Assembly: GCA_023055505.1 (NCBI GenBank)
Contig: JALIRH010000004.1
Location: 52,581,115 to 52,645,114, forward strand
Direction of reading: 5' to 3'
DNA length: 64,000 nt
DNA from: Callipepla californica brunnescens
Lineage: Eukaryota > Chordata > Aves > Galliformes > Odontophoridae
The stretch's first letter is position 1. Each line of letters begins with the position of its first letter. The notes under the pieces are model-generated. The model did not search any database, was not told where the DNA came from, and saw nothing but the letters and a program-made list of their open reading frames with translations. The translations under genes and the position numbers were made by a program. This document shows positions 39,201 to 49,576 of the stretch, piece by piece.

Positions 39201-42200
39201 TCCGTGTCGCCATAGGATTTGCTTCTCTAAGCCTATGATAGTGTTTCTGGTGGTAGCATGGGGTACTGCGTATGTTTCAAGCCACCCAGTGGTCGCCCCC
39301 ACCATGGTGAGCACATAACGCTTACCACTGTGGGATCGTGGCAAGGTGATATAATCAACCTGTCACACCTCCCCATATTTATACTTCTGCCATCGCCCTT
39401 CCTGCCAGAGAGGTTTCATCCTCTTGGCTTGTTTAATTATGGCACATGTATCACAGTCATGGATCACCTGTGCGATGGCATCCGTAGTTAAGTCCACCCC
39501 TCGGTCTCTAGCCCACTTATAGGTCGCGTCCCTTCCTTGATGGCCTGAGGTCTCATGGGCCCACCGAGCTACAAATAACTCTCCTTTGTTCTGCCAGTCC
39601 AAATCTTTTTGAGACACCTCAATTTTGGCAGCTTGATCTACCTGATGGTTATTTTTCTGTTCTTCAGTAGCTCGATTCTTGGGCACATGAGCATCTACAT
39701 GACGCACTTTTACAGCCAACTTTTTTGTTCGGACAGCAATGTCTTTCCACAGTTCCGCAGCCCAGATAGGTTTGCCCTTCCGTTGCCAGTTGTTTTGTTC
39801 CCACTGCTGCAACCACCCCCATAAAGCGCTTGTCACCATCCAAGAGTCAGTATAAAGATACAGCATTGGCCACCTCTCCCGTTCAGCCACATCTAAGGCC
39901 ACTTGGACAGCCTTTACCTCTGCAAATTGACTCGATTCTCCTTCTCCTTCAGTGGCCTCTGCTACTCGTCGTGTGGGGCTCCACACAGCAGCCTTCCATC
40001 TGCGATGTTTCCCAACAATACGACACGATCCATCAGTGAAGAGGGCATATGTCTGTTCATTTTCTGTTAGTTCGTTATATGGTGGGGCCTCTTTTGCGCG
40101 TGGTACCTCCTCTGCTGGTGATGTTCCAAATTTCTTGCCTTCAGGCCAGTCCATGATCACCTCAAACATCCCTGGATGGCTGAGGTTCCCCATCCGAGCT
40201 CGCTGTGTAATCAGCGCAATCCATTTACTCCAGGTGGCATCGGTGGCATGATGGGTGGAGGGAACCTTTCCTCTGAACATCCAGTTCAGCACTGGCAATC
40301 GAGGCGCCAGGAGGAGCTGCGTCTCAGTGCCAGTTACTTCAGAGGCAGCCCGAACTCCCTCGTATGCTGCCAAAATCTCCTTCTCAGTTGGAGTGTAGCA
40401 CTCCTCCCAACCCCTGCACGCTCTGCTCCAAAATCCCAGGGGTCGGCCTCGGGTCTCCCCAGAGGCTCTTTGCCACAGACTCCAAGTGGGACCTTTCTCT
40501 CCAGCCGCAGTGTAGAGGAGGTTCTTTACGTCCTGTCCCATCTGTACTGGCCCCAGGGCAACCGCACGGGCTATCTCCTGTTTAATCTGCTCAAAGGCCT
40601 GCTGCTGTTCAGGACCCCATGCAAAATTATTCTTCTTTCGGGTCACCTGATAGAGGGGGCTTACTATGACGCTGTAGTTTGGGATATGCATCCTCCAAAA
40701 GCCTACTACACCGAGAAAAGACGGTGTCTCTTTTTTGCTAGTGGGTGGTGACATGCTGGTGATTTTGTCAACCACATCTCCTGGGATGTGACGACGCCCA
40801 TCTTGCCATTTTACTCCTAGAAACTGAATTTCTTGGGCAGGTCCCTTCACTTTGTTTCGTTTGATAGCAAAACCAGCACCCAGAAGAATTTGGATTATTC
40901 GCTCTCCTTTTTTAAAAACTTCTTCTGCTGTATCACCCCACACAACAATGTCATCAATATATTGGAGGTGCTCAGGTGCCCCACCCTGTTCCAGTGTGGT
41001 CTGAACCAACCCATGGCAAATGGTTGGGCTGTGTTTCCACCCCTGGGGCAAACGGTCCCAAGTGTACTGAACGCCCCTCCAGGTGAAAGCGAACTGTGGT
41101 CTGCACTCTGTGGCCAAAGGAATAGAGAAGAACGCATTGGCAATGTCAATGGCAGCATACCACTTGGCTGCTTTTGACTCCACTTCATATTGCAGCTCCA
41201 ACATATCTGGCACAGCGGCGCTCAGTGGGGGTGTGACTTCATTCAGACCACGGTAATCTACCGTCAGCCTCCGTTCTCCATTGGATTTACGTACCGGCCA
41301 TATGGGGCTGTTAAATGGTGAGTGGGTTTTGCTGATCACTCCCTGGCTCTCTAGCTGACGGATCAAGTTATGAATGGGGAGCAAGGAATCCCTGTTGGTG
41401 CGGTATTGCCGTCTGTGTACTGTTCTCGTAGCAATTGGTACCTGCTGCTCTTTTACTTTCAGTACCCCCACAACAGAAGGATCTTCCGACAGGCCAGGTA
41501 AAACAGACAGCTGCTGAATGTTGTCAGCATCTACAGCAGCTATTCCAAAAGCCCATCGGTATCCCTTGGGATCCTTGAAATGTCCCCTTCTAAGATAATC
41601 AATACCGACTATGCATGGAGCCCCCTGTCCAGTCACTATACGATGTTTCTGCCAGTCTTTACCGGTGAGGCTTATTTCTGCCTCCAACACAGACAATTCC
41701 TGAGAGCCCCCAGTCACTCCAGAAATATAAATCAATTCTGACCCTTTAGAACTCGAAGGCATTAGAGTGCACTGTGCACCAGTGCCTTATATTTTTGTGG
41801 TTCTGATGTGCCAGGCCATCGAATCCACACAGTCCAATACACTCTATTATCCCTTTCCCTCCCCTGGCTGAGGGCAGGGCCCCTCTATTGGTTATCTGTG
41901 GTGACCGGGGCAATTTCATTGGTGGCTGATCTCTGCTGTAATTCTCTCACCCGTGCTCGTAGTGCAGGGGTGGGTTTTTTATGCCACTTCTTCATGTCCT
42001 CTCCATTTTCTCGTAAGAAGCTCCACATGGACACATGTGACATGAAGTTACTGCTGTCATCTGCTCGAGCAGAGAGGCGGCTGCCTTTGATGGCTGAGAC
42101 TTTTATCAGTTTGATCAGTTTCTCCATCAGATTCTTTGGATCATCCCCATCTTCATCAGGCGTTTCTGATACTGACACAGGTCCATCCCGGTTCATCAGT

Positions 42201-43281
42201 AAGGACAATTCCTCCAGTATCATTTTCAGTATCTTCTTTATGTCACTGACTTCTCCTGCTACCGTTGATACAGCTGCAATGGAAACGTGTGACGGTGGAA
42301 GTTGTTGTTCAAAGTTTTGAAGTGTAGTAACCACTTCATGAAATGGGAGTCTTCTGTTTTGGCCCTCAAGTATACTAGACGTTGCTACCAGTGTACTTGC
42401 GTACCTTTCTGGTGCTGTTTTTGAGAGCTTCCGATATACATCAGCTTTACACCATGCTTTCTCAGGATCGCAGTCCTGGTGTGGATTGTTAGGGACGAAA
42501 GTAGGATCGTACAGCATCTCTACTACAGCCATTTCTCTCAAAAATTGGATGCCCTTCTCCACAGTATTCCATCTTTCCACCTTAGGCTCCAGATCGTCTT
42601 TGTAAGGAAATCTCTCCTTTACAGCTACTAGTACTCGTTCCCAGAGGGTAGCAACTCCACTCAGACATCTACTAATCCCCCTGTCGATAGCTGGGTCTCG
42701 AGCAATGCTTCCCAGTTGGCGGGCTTCGCTGCCATCTAGGGACACGCTGCTGGCACCGTTGTCCCAACACCGCAGCAACCAGGTGACAATAGGTTCATCT
42801 GAGCGCCGTACAAACTCCTTTCTTGAACCCTGGATTTCAGTCATCTTTAGGGGCCGACGAATAGCAGTAATGGTGATTTCTTCATTATCACTGTCCTCTC
42901 CATGTCTCACACTTTTCTTAGTGGCCTTTCTAGGTGGTGGTGGTGGTGGTGGTGCTGAGGAGGGCCCCTCACCTGGATCTTCCTCTTCTTTCTCATCTCT
43001 GTCGTCTCCATGTCTCTCACCTTCTTTAGTGGCCTTTTGAGGTGGTGGTGGTGGTGGTGGTGGTTCTGAGGAGGGCCCCTCACCTGGATCTTCCTCTTTT
43101 TTCTCTGCTGCTTCTTCTTTCCGTTCTAGCCGAGAGGACACTCGTTTCCATTTCTGGCCTTCCACAGGGGCAACCGACACGGATGCCGGTGCTTCCTGTG
43201 ACTGGTCAGGTTTATCCTCAAGGTTTTCATTGTTGCTCTGAACCTCGGTTTGGAAACCATTTCTCTCCAGAATATCAATTA
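39201..43281 (-). mobile_element. ERVL fragment without LTRs (U4)
   Basis: Same fragment and end points as the other units; no unit-specific length change. Confidence 0.88.
39363..41762 (-). CDS. pol: ERVL pol frame (U4)
   Basis: 799 codons with all RT, RNase H and integrase zinc-finger residues. K113R is shared with U5 and V666I with U6. The terminal nonsense codon and protease break are the shared ones. Confidence 0.88.
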   Translation of the reverse strand: MPSSSKGSELIYISGVTGGSQELSVLEAEISLTGKDWQKHRIVTGQGAPCIVGIDYLRRGHFKDPKGYRWAFGIAAVDADNIQQLSVLPGLSEDPSVVGVLKVKEQQVPIATRTVHRRQYRTNRDSLLPIHNLIRQLESQGVISKTHSPFNSPIWPVRKSNGERRLTVDYRGLNEVTPPLSAAVPDMLELQYEVESKAAKWYAAIDIANAFFSIPLATECRPQFAFTWRGVQYTWDRLPQGWKHSPTICHGLVQTTLEQGGAPEHLQYIDDIVVWGDTAEEVFKKGERIIQILLGAGFAIKRNKVKGPAQEIQFLGVKWQDGRRHIPGDVVDKITSMSPPTSKKETPSFLGVVGFWRMHIPNYSVIVSPLYQVTRKKNNFAWGPEQQQAFEQIKQEIARAVALGPVQMGQDVKNLLYTAAGEKGPTWSLWQRASGETRGRPLGFWSRACRGWEECYTPTEKEILAAYEGVRAASEVTGTETQLLLAPRLPVLNWMFRGKVPSTHHATDATWSKWIALITQRARMGNLSHPGMFEVIMDWPEGKKFGTSPAEEVPRAKEAPPYNELTENEQTYALFTDGSCRIVGKHRRWKAAVWSPTRRVAEATEGEGESSQFAEVKAVQVALDVAERERWPMLYLYTDSWMVTSALWGWLQQWEQNNWQRKGKPIWAAELWKDIAVRTKKLAVKVRHVDAHVPKNRATEEQKNNHQVDQAAKIEVSQKDLDWQNKGELFVARWAHETSGHQGRDATYKWARDRGVDLTTDAIAQVIHDCDTCAIIKQAKRMKPLWQEGRWQKYKYGEV

Positions 43282-43294
43282 CAGGCAAAACCAT
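41885..43294 (-). CDS. gag: ERVL gag fragment, 5'-truncated (U4)
   Basis: 469 codons. Private changes: Pro for Thr in the first proline run (giving eight Pro in a row) and His for Arg in FMSHVSMW. Start in the non-viral flank. Confidence 0.85.
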   Translation of the reverse strand: MVLPVIDILERNGFQTEVQSNNENLEDKPDQSQEAPASVSVAPVEGQKWKRVSSRLERKEEAAEKKEEDPGEGPSSEPPPPPPPPQKATKEGERHGDDRDEKEEEDPGEGPSSAPPPPPPPRKATKKSVRHGEDSDNEEITITAIRRPLKMTEIQGSRKEFVRRSDEPIVTWLLRCWDNGASSVSLDGSEARQLGSIARDPAIDRGISRCLSGVATLWERVLVAVKERFPYKDDLEPKVERWNTVEKGIQFLREMAVVEMLYDPTFVPNNPHQDCDPEKAWCKADVYRKLSKTAPERYASTLVATSSILEGQNRRLPFHEVVTTLQNFEQQLPPSHVSIAAVSTVAGEVSDIKKILKMILEELSLLMNRDGPVSVSETPDEDGDDPKNLMEKLIKLIKVSAIKGSRLSARADDSSNFMSHVSMWSFLRENGEDMKKWHKKPTPALRARVRELQQRSATNEIAPVTTDNQ

Positions 43295-43490
43295 AACAGA
43301 GCTCAGGCCATCCCTCAGACAGGCAAAAGGAGCTAAGAAAGAGCCCTGTAAGCAAATAAAGCCCTTTTGTGAATGGAAAGACCGTGCCGGCTGCTATCAA
43401 GCTCTTGATAACAACTTTGTGTAAGCGTGTTCTGCTCAGATCTGCCCTGATCTAAATCCTTCGGGCCCCCGTTGGATGCCGAAGGAAGCG

Positions 43491-43867
43491 TTGTTTTTGG
43501 AGCTGGCACGCATTTAAGAACCACGCGGCCGTTTGCTCACACCCTCTCTCACAGGGGATGGGGGGAGAATGGAAACCAAAACATTGCAACCTGTGGGTTG
43601 AGGTGAAGATTATTTATTAAGCCAGAAAACTTCTATATACTTATATATATACTTATATAAACTTATATAAGAGACTTATATATATATACTTATATAAACT
43701 TATATGAGACAAATAACAGTAAGGATAAAACTCTTGTGAAGGGTGTGTGGAGAGCCTGTGGCCTCAGTTTTAACAGGATTTTGGCAAGCTGCAGGAGTAG
43801 GAGAGGAGGACTCCGGTAAATTTGCACGCCATGGAAGAAATGGCTGCATTCTGCAGTCCGACTGCAA
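43491..43867 (-). repeat. Direct repeat B with poly(A) signal and AT microsatellite (U4)
   Basis: As in U1. Confidence 0.7.
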
Positions 43868-44416
43868 GCAGATAGAAGCCTGGGCTTCTGCAGCACTCAG
43901 ACACGCACAGCTCATTTGATGGATGATTACTGAGGAGTGTGCAGATCTTCTCCCTTTTTCTGCAAGGCCTCAGCAACGCCCAGAGCTGCCAGAGAGACAA
44001 AGACTGCCACCACTGCGTCGGGGAGGAGGTGGGAGAGGACATCAGTCAGTCACCTCTTCTGCAACACGCTGCCTGGACCTGTGGCTGCCGAGCAGTCAGC
44101 AGCCTATCCCTTCTTCCTTGAGAAAGAGATACGGGCAGAGGGTTTCTTCAGGCAAGCCATTCATTGCCCGTTTTTGTGGAGGACGATGCTCCCGGAGCAA
44201 ACGGACGCTCTCGGAGAGGCCGCGTGGTCTCTGCCCAGCTGGTTGGAGGAGTCTCTGTTTCAGGCATCCACGCGGCACCCTCATCATCGGCACGGGGTCT
44301 GGCTGCCCCAGAGAGGATTTGCCGTGGAGGAAACACTCAGCAGCAATTCCTTCTGCATACTGAGCAGCGTCTTCTCCACGTCCACCTTGCTCGGCTGTGG
44401 GACAAGTGGAAGTCTG

Positions 44417-45961
44417 TCATTTCCCACTTGTCAGCAGAGTTGTGAACCGATCTCGCAGCATCTCCATCTCATACAGCGCCTGCTCATGTCTGTCTGGATC
44501 CCGTGCCACACGCTGGAACAGGTTGGGCGGTACGGACACTCGGAATTCCCACGGCAAGATAATCTCCGCAGGCACCGCCTTATTTCCTATGAGGAAGTGG
44601 TCCAGCCGTTTCTCCTCCACGCAGCACTGTAGGTAGCGCAAGATGTCCTCCGTCCGCTGCACCAAGTGCCTCCGACTCCAGCATTCCACAGGGATGGCAG
44701 TCAGGAGGTGCATGAGCACTGTCTTCAGCTCGTAGGGAGAAAAGTTGTAGCCCACCAGGATGTAGGCACACACTTTCAGACATCCCAGGTGGAAACTGTC
44801 CTCCCCAGCACGGGCGGCTATATGCTTGAAGAACTTTGCCTCTGCCACTGCACAGGTCTGCGGCCAGGCTGTGCTGGGTGTATAAGCAGCCTCTGACTCC
44901 TGGCTGCTCAGAAAGATGTCAGTATCGGCTTGCTGTACGCCAAACATGACATCGATCAAGAATGTTCTTTGGACCATAGGAGTCAGTTGAAGCCTGCAGG
45001 AGCGCTTGAAGAGCACCACATCCAAGAGGCATGCTGCTGACAGAGGCACGCATTTCCAGGCATTTTTCAACACCGCCCCGAACCAGCAGGCAGTCTTCTC
45101 CACGTCTAGGTAGGAGCCAGTGCAGAGGGTGTCCAGGAGGCTGGGTTGCTGATTTCTCAGCTCGTCCGCAGAGGTGTGGAGGAAACACAGCATTTTCAGA
45201 TCCTGCTCCTGCCCACACGTGCATTTCAGCTCTACACGGATACGGGAGTTCTGTATTGGCAGCTCCCGTGTGGTGCCCAGTTCCAGGTAGAAAATGTGCC
45301 CACGTGGGGGTTTCAGGGACACAAGAAAGCAGAAGACAGTTTCCTCCGCGGGGAGACTCCAGCCTTCGTAGGTACTGCCCACCACAAAGGATCGCTCTGG
45401 TACTGGAAAGAATGTATCTGACACAGCAATCTGAGCTATATCGATGAGGATATTCACTAGGTACAGCATACTGTCTCCAAGTTCCTTAAGGTCCTCGTTT
45501 GGACCAAAAGATTCTGGAAGGAAACGTGACTGATCAACTTCTTCCTCTTGCACGTTCTCTTCCTCATCTTGCTCCTGCAGCTTTTCTACCTCCTCCTCCT
45601 CTTCCTCCACCTCACCACTATCGTTCTGCTCATCCTGGACCTCCACCTCCTCCTCCTCTTGCTCCTCCTCATCACTGTTGTCTTGATTCTCCCAGAACTT
45701 TTTTTCGATCTTCCATATGAACCAGAACAGAAGTCCGAAAACACAAAGAACACTCATGATCTTCAAGGAAGGCAACAAAGCTAGCATTCCCGTCCTGCTG
45801 TGGTCCCGGTCCCTCTGCTCCGCCTTCTGCAGCAGCTCTGTCATCCGCTCTCGCAGATAGACCTCACGCTGCCGCATGCGGATGAACGTGTCCTCATGAA
45901 ACTCGTCGCCAGCAAGTGGCAGTATCTGCCCCAACAAGGCGAAGATAAACGCCAAAGCCAT
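44417..45961 (-). CDS. ITPRIPL1: ITPRIPL1-like membrane protein (U4)
   Basis: 514 residues, complete. V205A is private; Gln237 is shared with U2 and U5. Otherwise the same signal peptide, membrane segment, acidic tract and Mab-21-like region. Confidence 0.88.
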   Translation of the reverse strand: MALAFIFALLGQILPLAGDEFHEDTFIRMRQREVYLRERMTELLQKAEQRDRDHSRTGMLALLPSLKIMSVLCVFGLLFWFIWKIEKKFWENQDNSDEEEQEEEEVEVQDEQNDSGEVEEEEEEVEKLQEQDEEENVQEEEVDQSRFLPESFGPNEDLKELGDSMLYLVNILIDIAQIAVSDTFFPVPERSFVVGSTYEGWSLPAEETVFCFLVSLKPPRGHIFYLELGTTRELPIQNSRIRVELKCTCGQEQDLKMLCFLHTSADELRNQQPSLLDTLCTGSYLDVEKTACWFGAVLKNAWKCVPLSAACLLDVVLFKRSCRLQLTPMVQRTFLIDVMFGVQQADTDIFLSSQESEAAYTPSTAWPQTCAVAEAKFFKHIAARAGEDSFHLGCLKVCAYILVGYNFSPYELKTVLMHLLTAIPVECWSRRHLVQRTEDILRYLQCCVEEKRLDHFLIGNKAVPAEIILPWEFRVSVPPNLFQRVARDPDRHEQALYEMEMLRDRFTTLLTSGK

Positions 45962-45964
45962 GAT

Positions 45965-46244
45965 CTGGAAGAAAAGAGAGAGGGGAGGTCAGTGGGGCTG
46001 GGTGGGAGTTTGCTCGTGGCTGGGAGGGCTGGGCCAGGAGCCACAGCCCCTGGGGGCAGGGAGGAGCGGGGCCAGGGAGCTGGGAGGCAGCAGGGGCTGA
46101 GGCCAGTGCTGGTGCTGTGCCCAGAGAGCCGCTCACAGGGTCCCTCCCCTGAGCGCTGGGCCGTCAGTGCGGGCTCCAAGAAGCCCTCGCGGGCCGCTGC
46201 TTGCGCCCGGCCCAGCCCAGCCTTCCCCGTGCTGCCGCACTCAC
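45965..46244 (-). other. 5'UTR intron of the ITPRIPL1-like gene (U4)
   Basis: 280 bp with conserved splice sites. Confidence 0.75.
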
Positions 46245-46439
46245 CGATGGCCCAAGCCAAAGTGGAGCAGTGCTTCCTGCTGACGGCCCCAGCAGCAGCC
46301 CCGCACTGTGACGCGTCCTCTGTGATGTCACAGGCGCCCCAGCCCCACCCTTTGGCCCCACCCGGCTCCGTTCCTCTCGGCTGTCACGGCCCCGGCAGCG
46401 CCCGTGTTCAGTGGCACGTGGCTGCGCCGAGCTCCCAGG
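46245..46439 (-). promoter_or_regulatory. First exon and CRE-like promoter (U4)
   Basis: CRE-like and CACCC motifs conserved. Confidence 0.55.
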
Positions 46440-46718
46440 GAGCGAGCAAACTTTCTGTCACTGATGAATACCAATGGCTGTCGGCTGGACAGCAGTGTAG
46501 CTGACAGCATCCAACGGCTGTTGGTTGTCGGGACTGTTGGAAGGATCCAAATAATTTTGTCACGACGGTACCTCTGATAAAGTAGAGTTTGTTCCCAATT
46601 GCAGTTGTGGGCGCCCCATAAACAGGGAGTGCACAGAGAGAAGAGCGTTACGTCTTTTATCCCTTATTGCCGAACGCTTATCTCTTTCTCCACTGGTTCC
46701 TCATTGGCTGAATACTGC

Positions 46719-48651
46719 AGGTTCACACTCCATGGTGTCCTGGATATTTGAGGGAAAACAGAGAAACTGGGGGATTGGCAGAAGAGAGGATTAGACGAAT
46801 TGCTAAGAGAGGCTCAGAAAGTACACGTAAGGTGAGAGGAGGAGACTCAGAAGAGGCATGCAAAACTTCTGAGATCTGCAGTAAAAGAAGGACAGGTGGG
46901 GGTGTTTCAGGCAAGGAGAAGAGGGAATATTCCTCAGGCAGACAACGTGCTTTAACCTAACCAGACGAGACCCAGAGATATGAGGACAGTAGAATGCTTC
47001 TACTGTCAGAAAAAGGGACACATGAAGAAAGACTATAGAAAGAAAATCCAGGACGAGAAAATGTTTAAGGAGGACTGAGGGGGTCAGGGGCTTTATGTGC
47101 TGGGGACCCTGGATAGAAAAGAGCCCTTGATAAAATTGAAACTGGGTTCTCAGCGTCAGGAAATGGAATTTTTGGTAGACTCTGGGGCAGAAAGATCGAC
47201 TGTTCAATATTTACCTCGAGGATGTTCTTTATCCTCGGAAAAGCTACTAGTAATTGGAGCAAAAGGGAACCTTTTATGGTACCCTGTCACAAAGCAGGTA
47301 GAAATAGAATCACCTAGCACCTATGGAATTGGGTTTTCTTATTGGTATCTAAAGCAGAATATAATTTGCTAGGGAGAGATTTAATTGTGGAGTTAGGAAT
47401 CAATTTGGAAGTAAAAGATAGAGAACTGTTAAGCCATGTACTCTAACGATAGAAGACGAGGCTAGAATTAACCCAGAAGTTTGATATACTCCAGAATCAG
47501 TAGGGAAGTTAGACATAGAACCCTCTGAAGTAACTATAAAGGATCCAGGGATCCCAATTAGCATAAAACAATATCCTATTTCACAGGAAGGTACATTGAA
47601 AAATTAATATCTAAAGGCCTATTGGCTATTAGAGCCCTGATTAGAGCCATGTACGTCTCCCTGTAATACTCCTATATTCCCTGTAAAAGAAAAACAAAAG
47701 CAAAACAAAACAAACAAACAAAAAAACAACAAAAAACCACGCCTGATGACACATACAGATTGTTCCACAAGTTAAGGGAAATTCATAAGAGAACAATTAC
47801 CCGTTTCCCAGTAGTGGCAAACCCCTATGCCCTGCTCAGTCAATGAAACCCAGAATCTAAGTGGTACAGTGTAATTGATTTAAAGGATGCTTTTTGGACC
47901 TGCCCCCTGAAAGCAGAATGCAGAGACTACTTTGCCTTCAAAGGGGAAGATCCAAACACCCATAGAAAGCAACAACTTAGATGGATAGTGCTCCCACAGG
48001 GACTCACAGAATCCCCTAACTTGTTTGGACAAGCCCTTGAGCAAGTCCTAAAAACTGATGAATCAAACCCACAGGTAACCTTAGTACAATATGCAGATGA
48101 TTTACTATTAGCTGAAACAGACAAGGAAACAGTTAGACAGGGGAGCATTAAATTATTAAATTTCTTAGGTTCAAGGGGTTGAAAGTTTCAAAGGTAAAAC
48201 TACAATTTACAGAAGAGGAAGTGAAATATTTGGGACATTGGTTAAGAAAGGGAAATAAGAAATTAGATCCAGAATGGGTAAATGGGATTTTCTCTTTAAA
48301 AGCCCCGAGGAGTAAAAGGCAGGTGAGGCAGATCTTAGGGCTGCTAGGATACTGTAAACAATATATTGAGAATTATAGCAGTAAGGTAAAGTTTTTAGAC
48401 CAGAAGCTAGTACAAGATGGATTGGTAAAGTGGAGTTGAGTCTGAAGGATGAGCAAAGATTAGAAGATTTAAAGGTAGATCTTGTTAATGCACGAGTGTT
48501 AGGCTTACCTGATATAAAAAGGCCATTTCACCTTTTTTGTAAATACAGACAAAGGGACTGCTTTTGGAGTACTGACCCAGGAATGGGCCAGGAAAAAGAA
48601 ATCAGTAGGATACTTTTCAAAAAGTACTTTTCAGCGTTAGCGTAAGGCCTT
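46719..48651 (+). pseudogene. pol: ERV1 gag-pro-pol remnant, uninterrupted (U4)
   Basis: As in U3, with an unoccupied provirus site at 47106-47110. The extra A before the zinc knuckle is shared with U1, not with its neighbours. A private change gives Leu for Gln in the frame at 48430 (MELSLKDEQ). Confidence 0.85.
47106..47110. other. Unoccupied ERVL insertion site (U4)
   Basis: Single ACCCT in the context GCTGGGG...GGATAG. Confidence 0.95.
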
Positions 48652-48655
48652 CGGT

Positions 48656-48879
48656 TTATCGGACACTCTCTCTTGCTCACTTTATTTGATTCATTAGCCT
48701 CCGTTCCAAATATTGTATTATATTGTGTTATTTTGCTTTCTGATATCTTATTTAGTAAATTAGCTTTCCTCCTCAGATCGTTGCCGCTGTTTTGTTTCGG
48801 GGCCCTTTTCCCTTTTCCCTTTCCCCCTTCCCCTTGTCCGGGCTGTGGGCCCGTGGGTCTCCTTCCTCCGTTGTCACGG
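48656..48879 (+). mobile_element. Divergent ERVL-type LTR fragment (U5)
   Basis: Same fragment as at 1-224. Confidence 0.6.
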
Positions 48880-49267
48880 AACCGGGCCGAACCAGCCCAC
48901 AAACCGTTGACAGCTGAGTACTGCAGGTTCACACTCTATGGCGACGCTTCGCTGATCATACAAAGACCAAATAAAACATAAATCCCTTGGTCATCTAAAC
49001 AACAGCAAATGGTTGTTATCTAAACACCTCAAATAGCACCTGGTCATTGCTTTCGATCAGATACCAGGTCATGCTGTCAAGTACCTGTTTTACACTTTAA
49101 ACATAAACATTCCCCTCTGGCCCCTTCCATCAACACTCGGTCTCTGTTTTGTATATTTGTCTGTCCTTCCACAGCGATAAGTTTTGGAAAGAGGATGCAG
49201 GGGAGCAGGGTATCCTGGAGCCTGCCTGTGACATCCTAACCTTCCCACAGAGCGGGACAGTTATGCT

Positions 49268-49576
49268 TTGTTTTTGGGGCTGGCACGCAGCTCAGAACCA
49301 CGCGGCCGTCTGCTCACACCCTCTCTTGCAGGGGATGGGGGGAGATTGGAAACCAAAACACTGCAACTTGTTGGTTGAGGTGAACATTATTTATTGTCAA
49401 AAAACAGACAAATAACAGTAAGGATAAAACTGGAAAACTCTCTTGTGAAGGGTGTGTGGAGAGCATGTGGCCTCAGTTTTAACAGGATTTTGCCAAGCTG
49501 CAGGAGTAGGAGAGGAGGACTCCGGTCAATCTGCACGTCATGGAAAAATTAGCTGCATTCTGCAGTCCGACTGCAA
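49268..49576 (-). repeat. Direct repeat A (U5)
   Basis: Copy of the ITPRIPL1-like 3' flank with a minus-strand AATAAA, abutting the integrase remnant. Confidence 0.7.

Larger units (their letters stand above)
38280..48655. repeat. Tandem array unit U4 (short form)
   Basis: Fourth unit, 10,376 bp, with an unoccupied provirus site. All three main minus-strand frames (pol, gag, ITPRIPL1-like) are full length. The extra A in the ERV1 zinc-finger region is shared with distant U1 but not with neighbours U3 and U5. Confidence 0.97.
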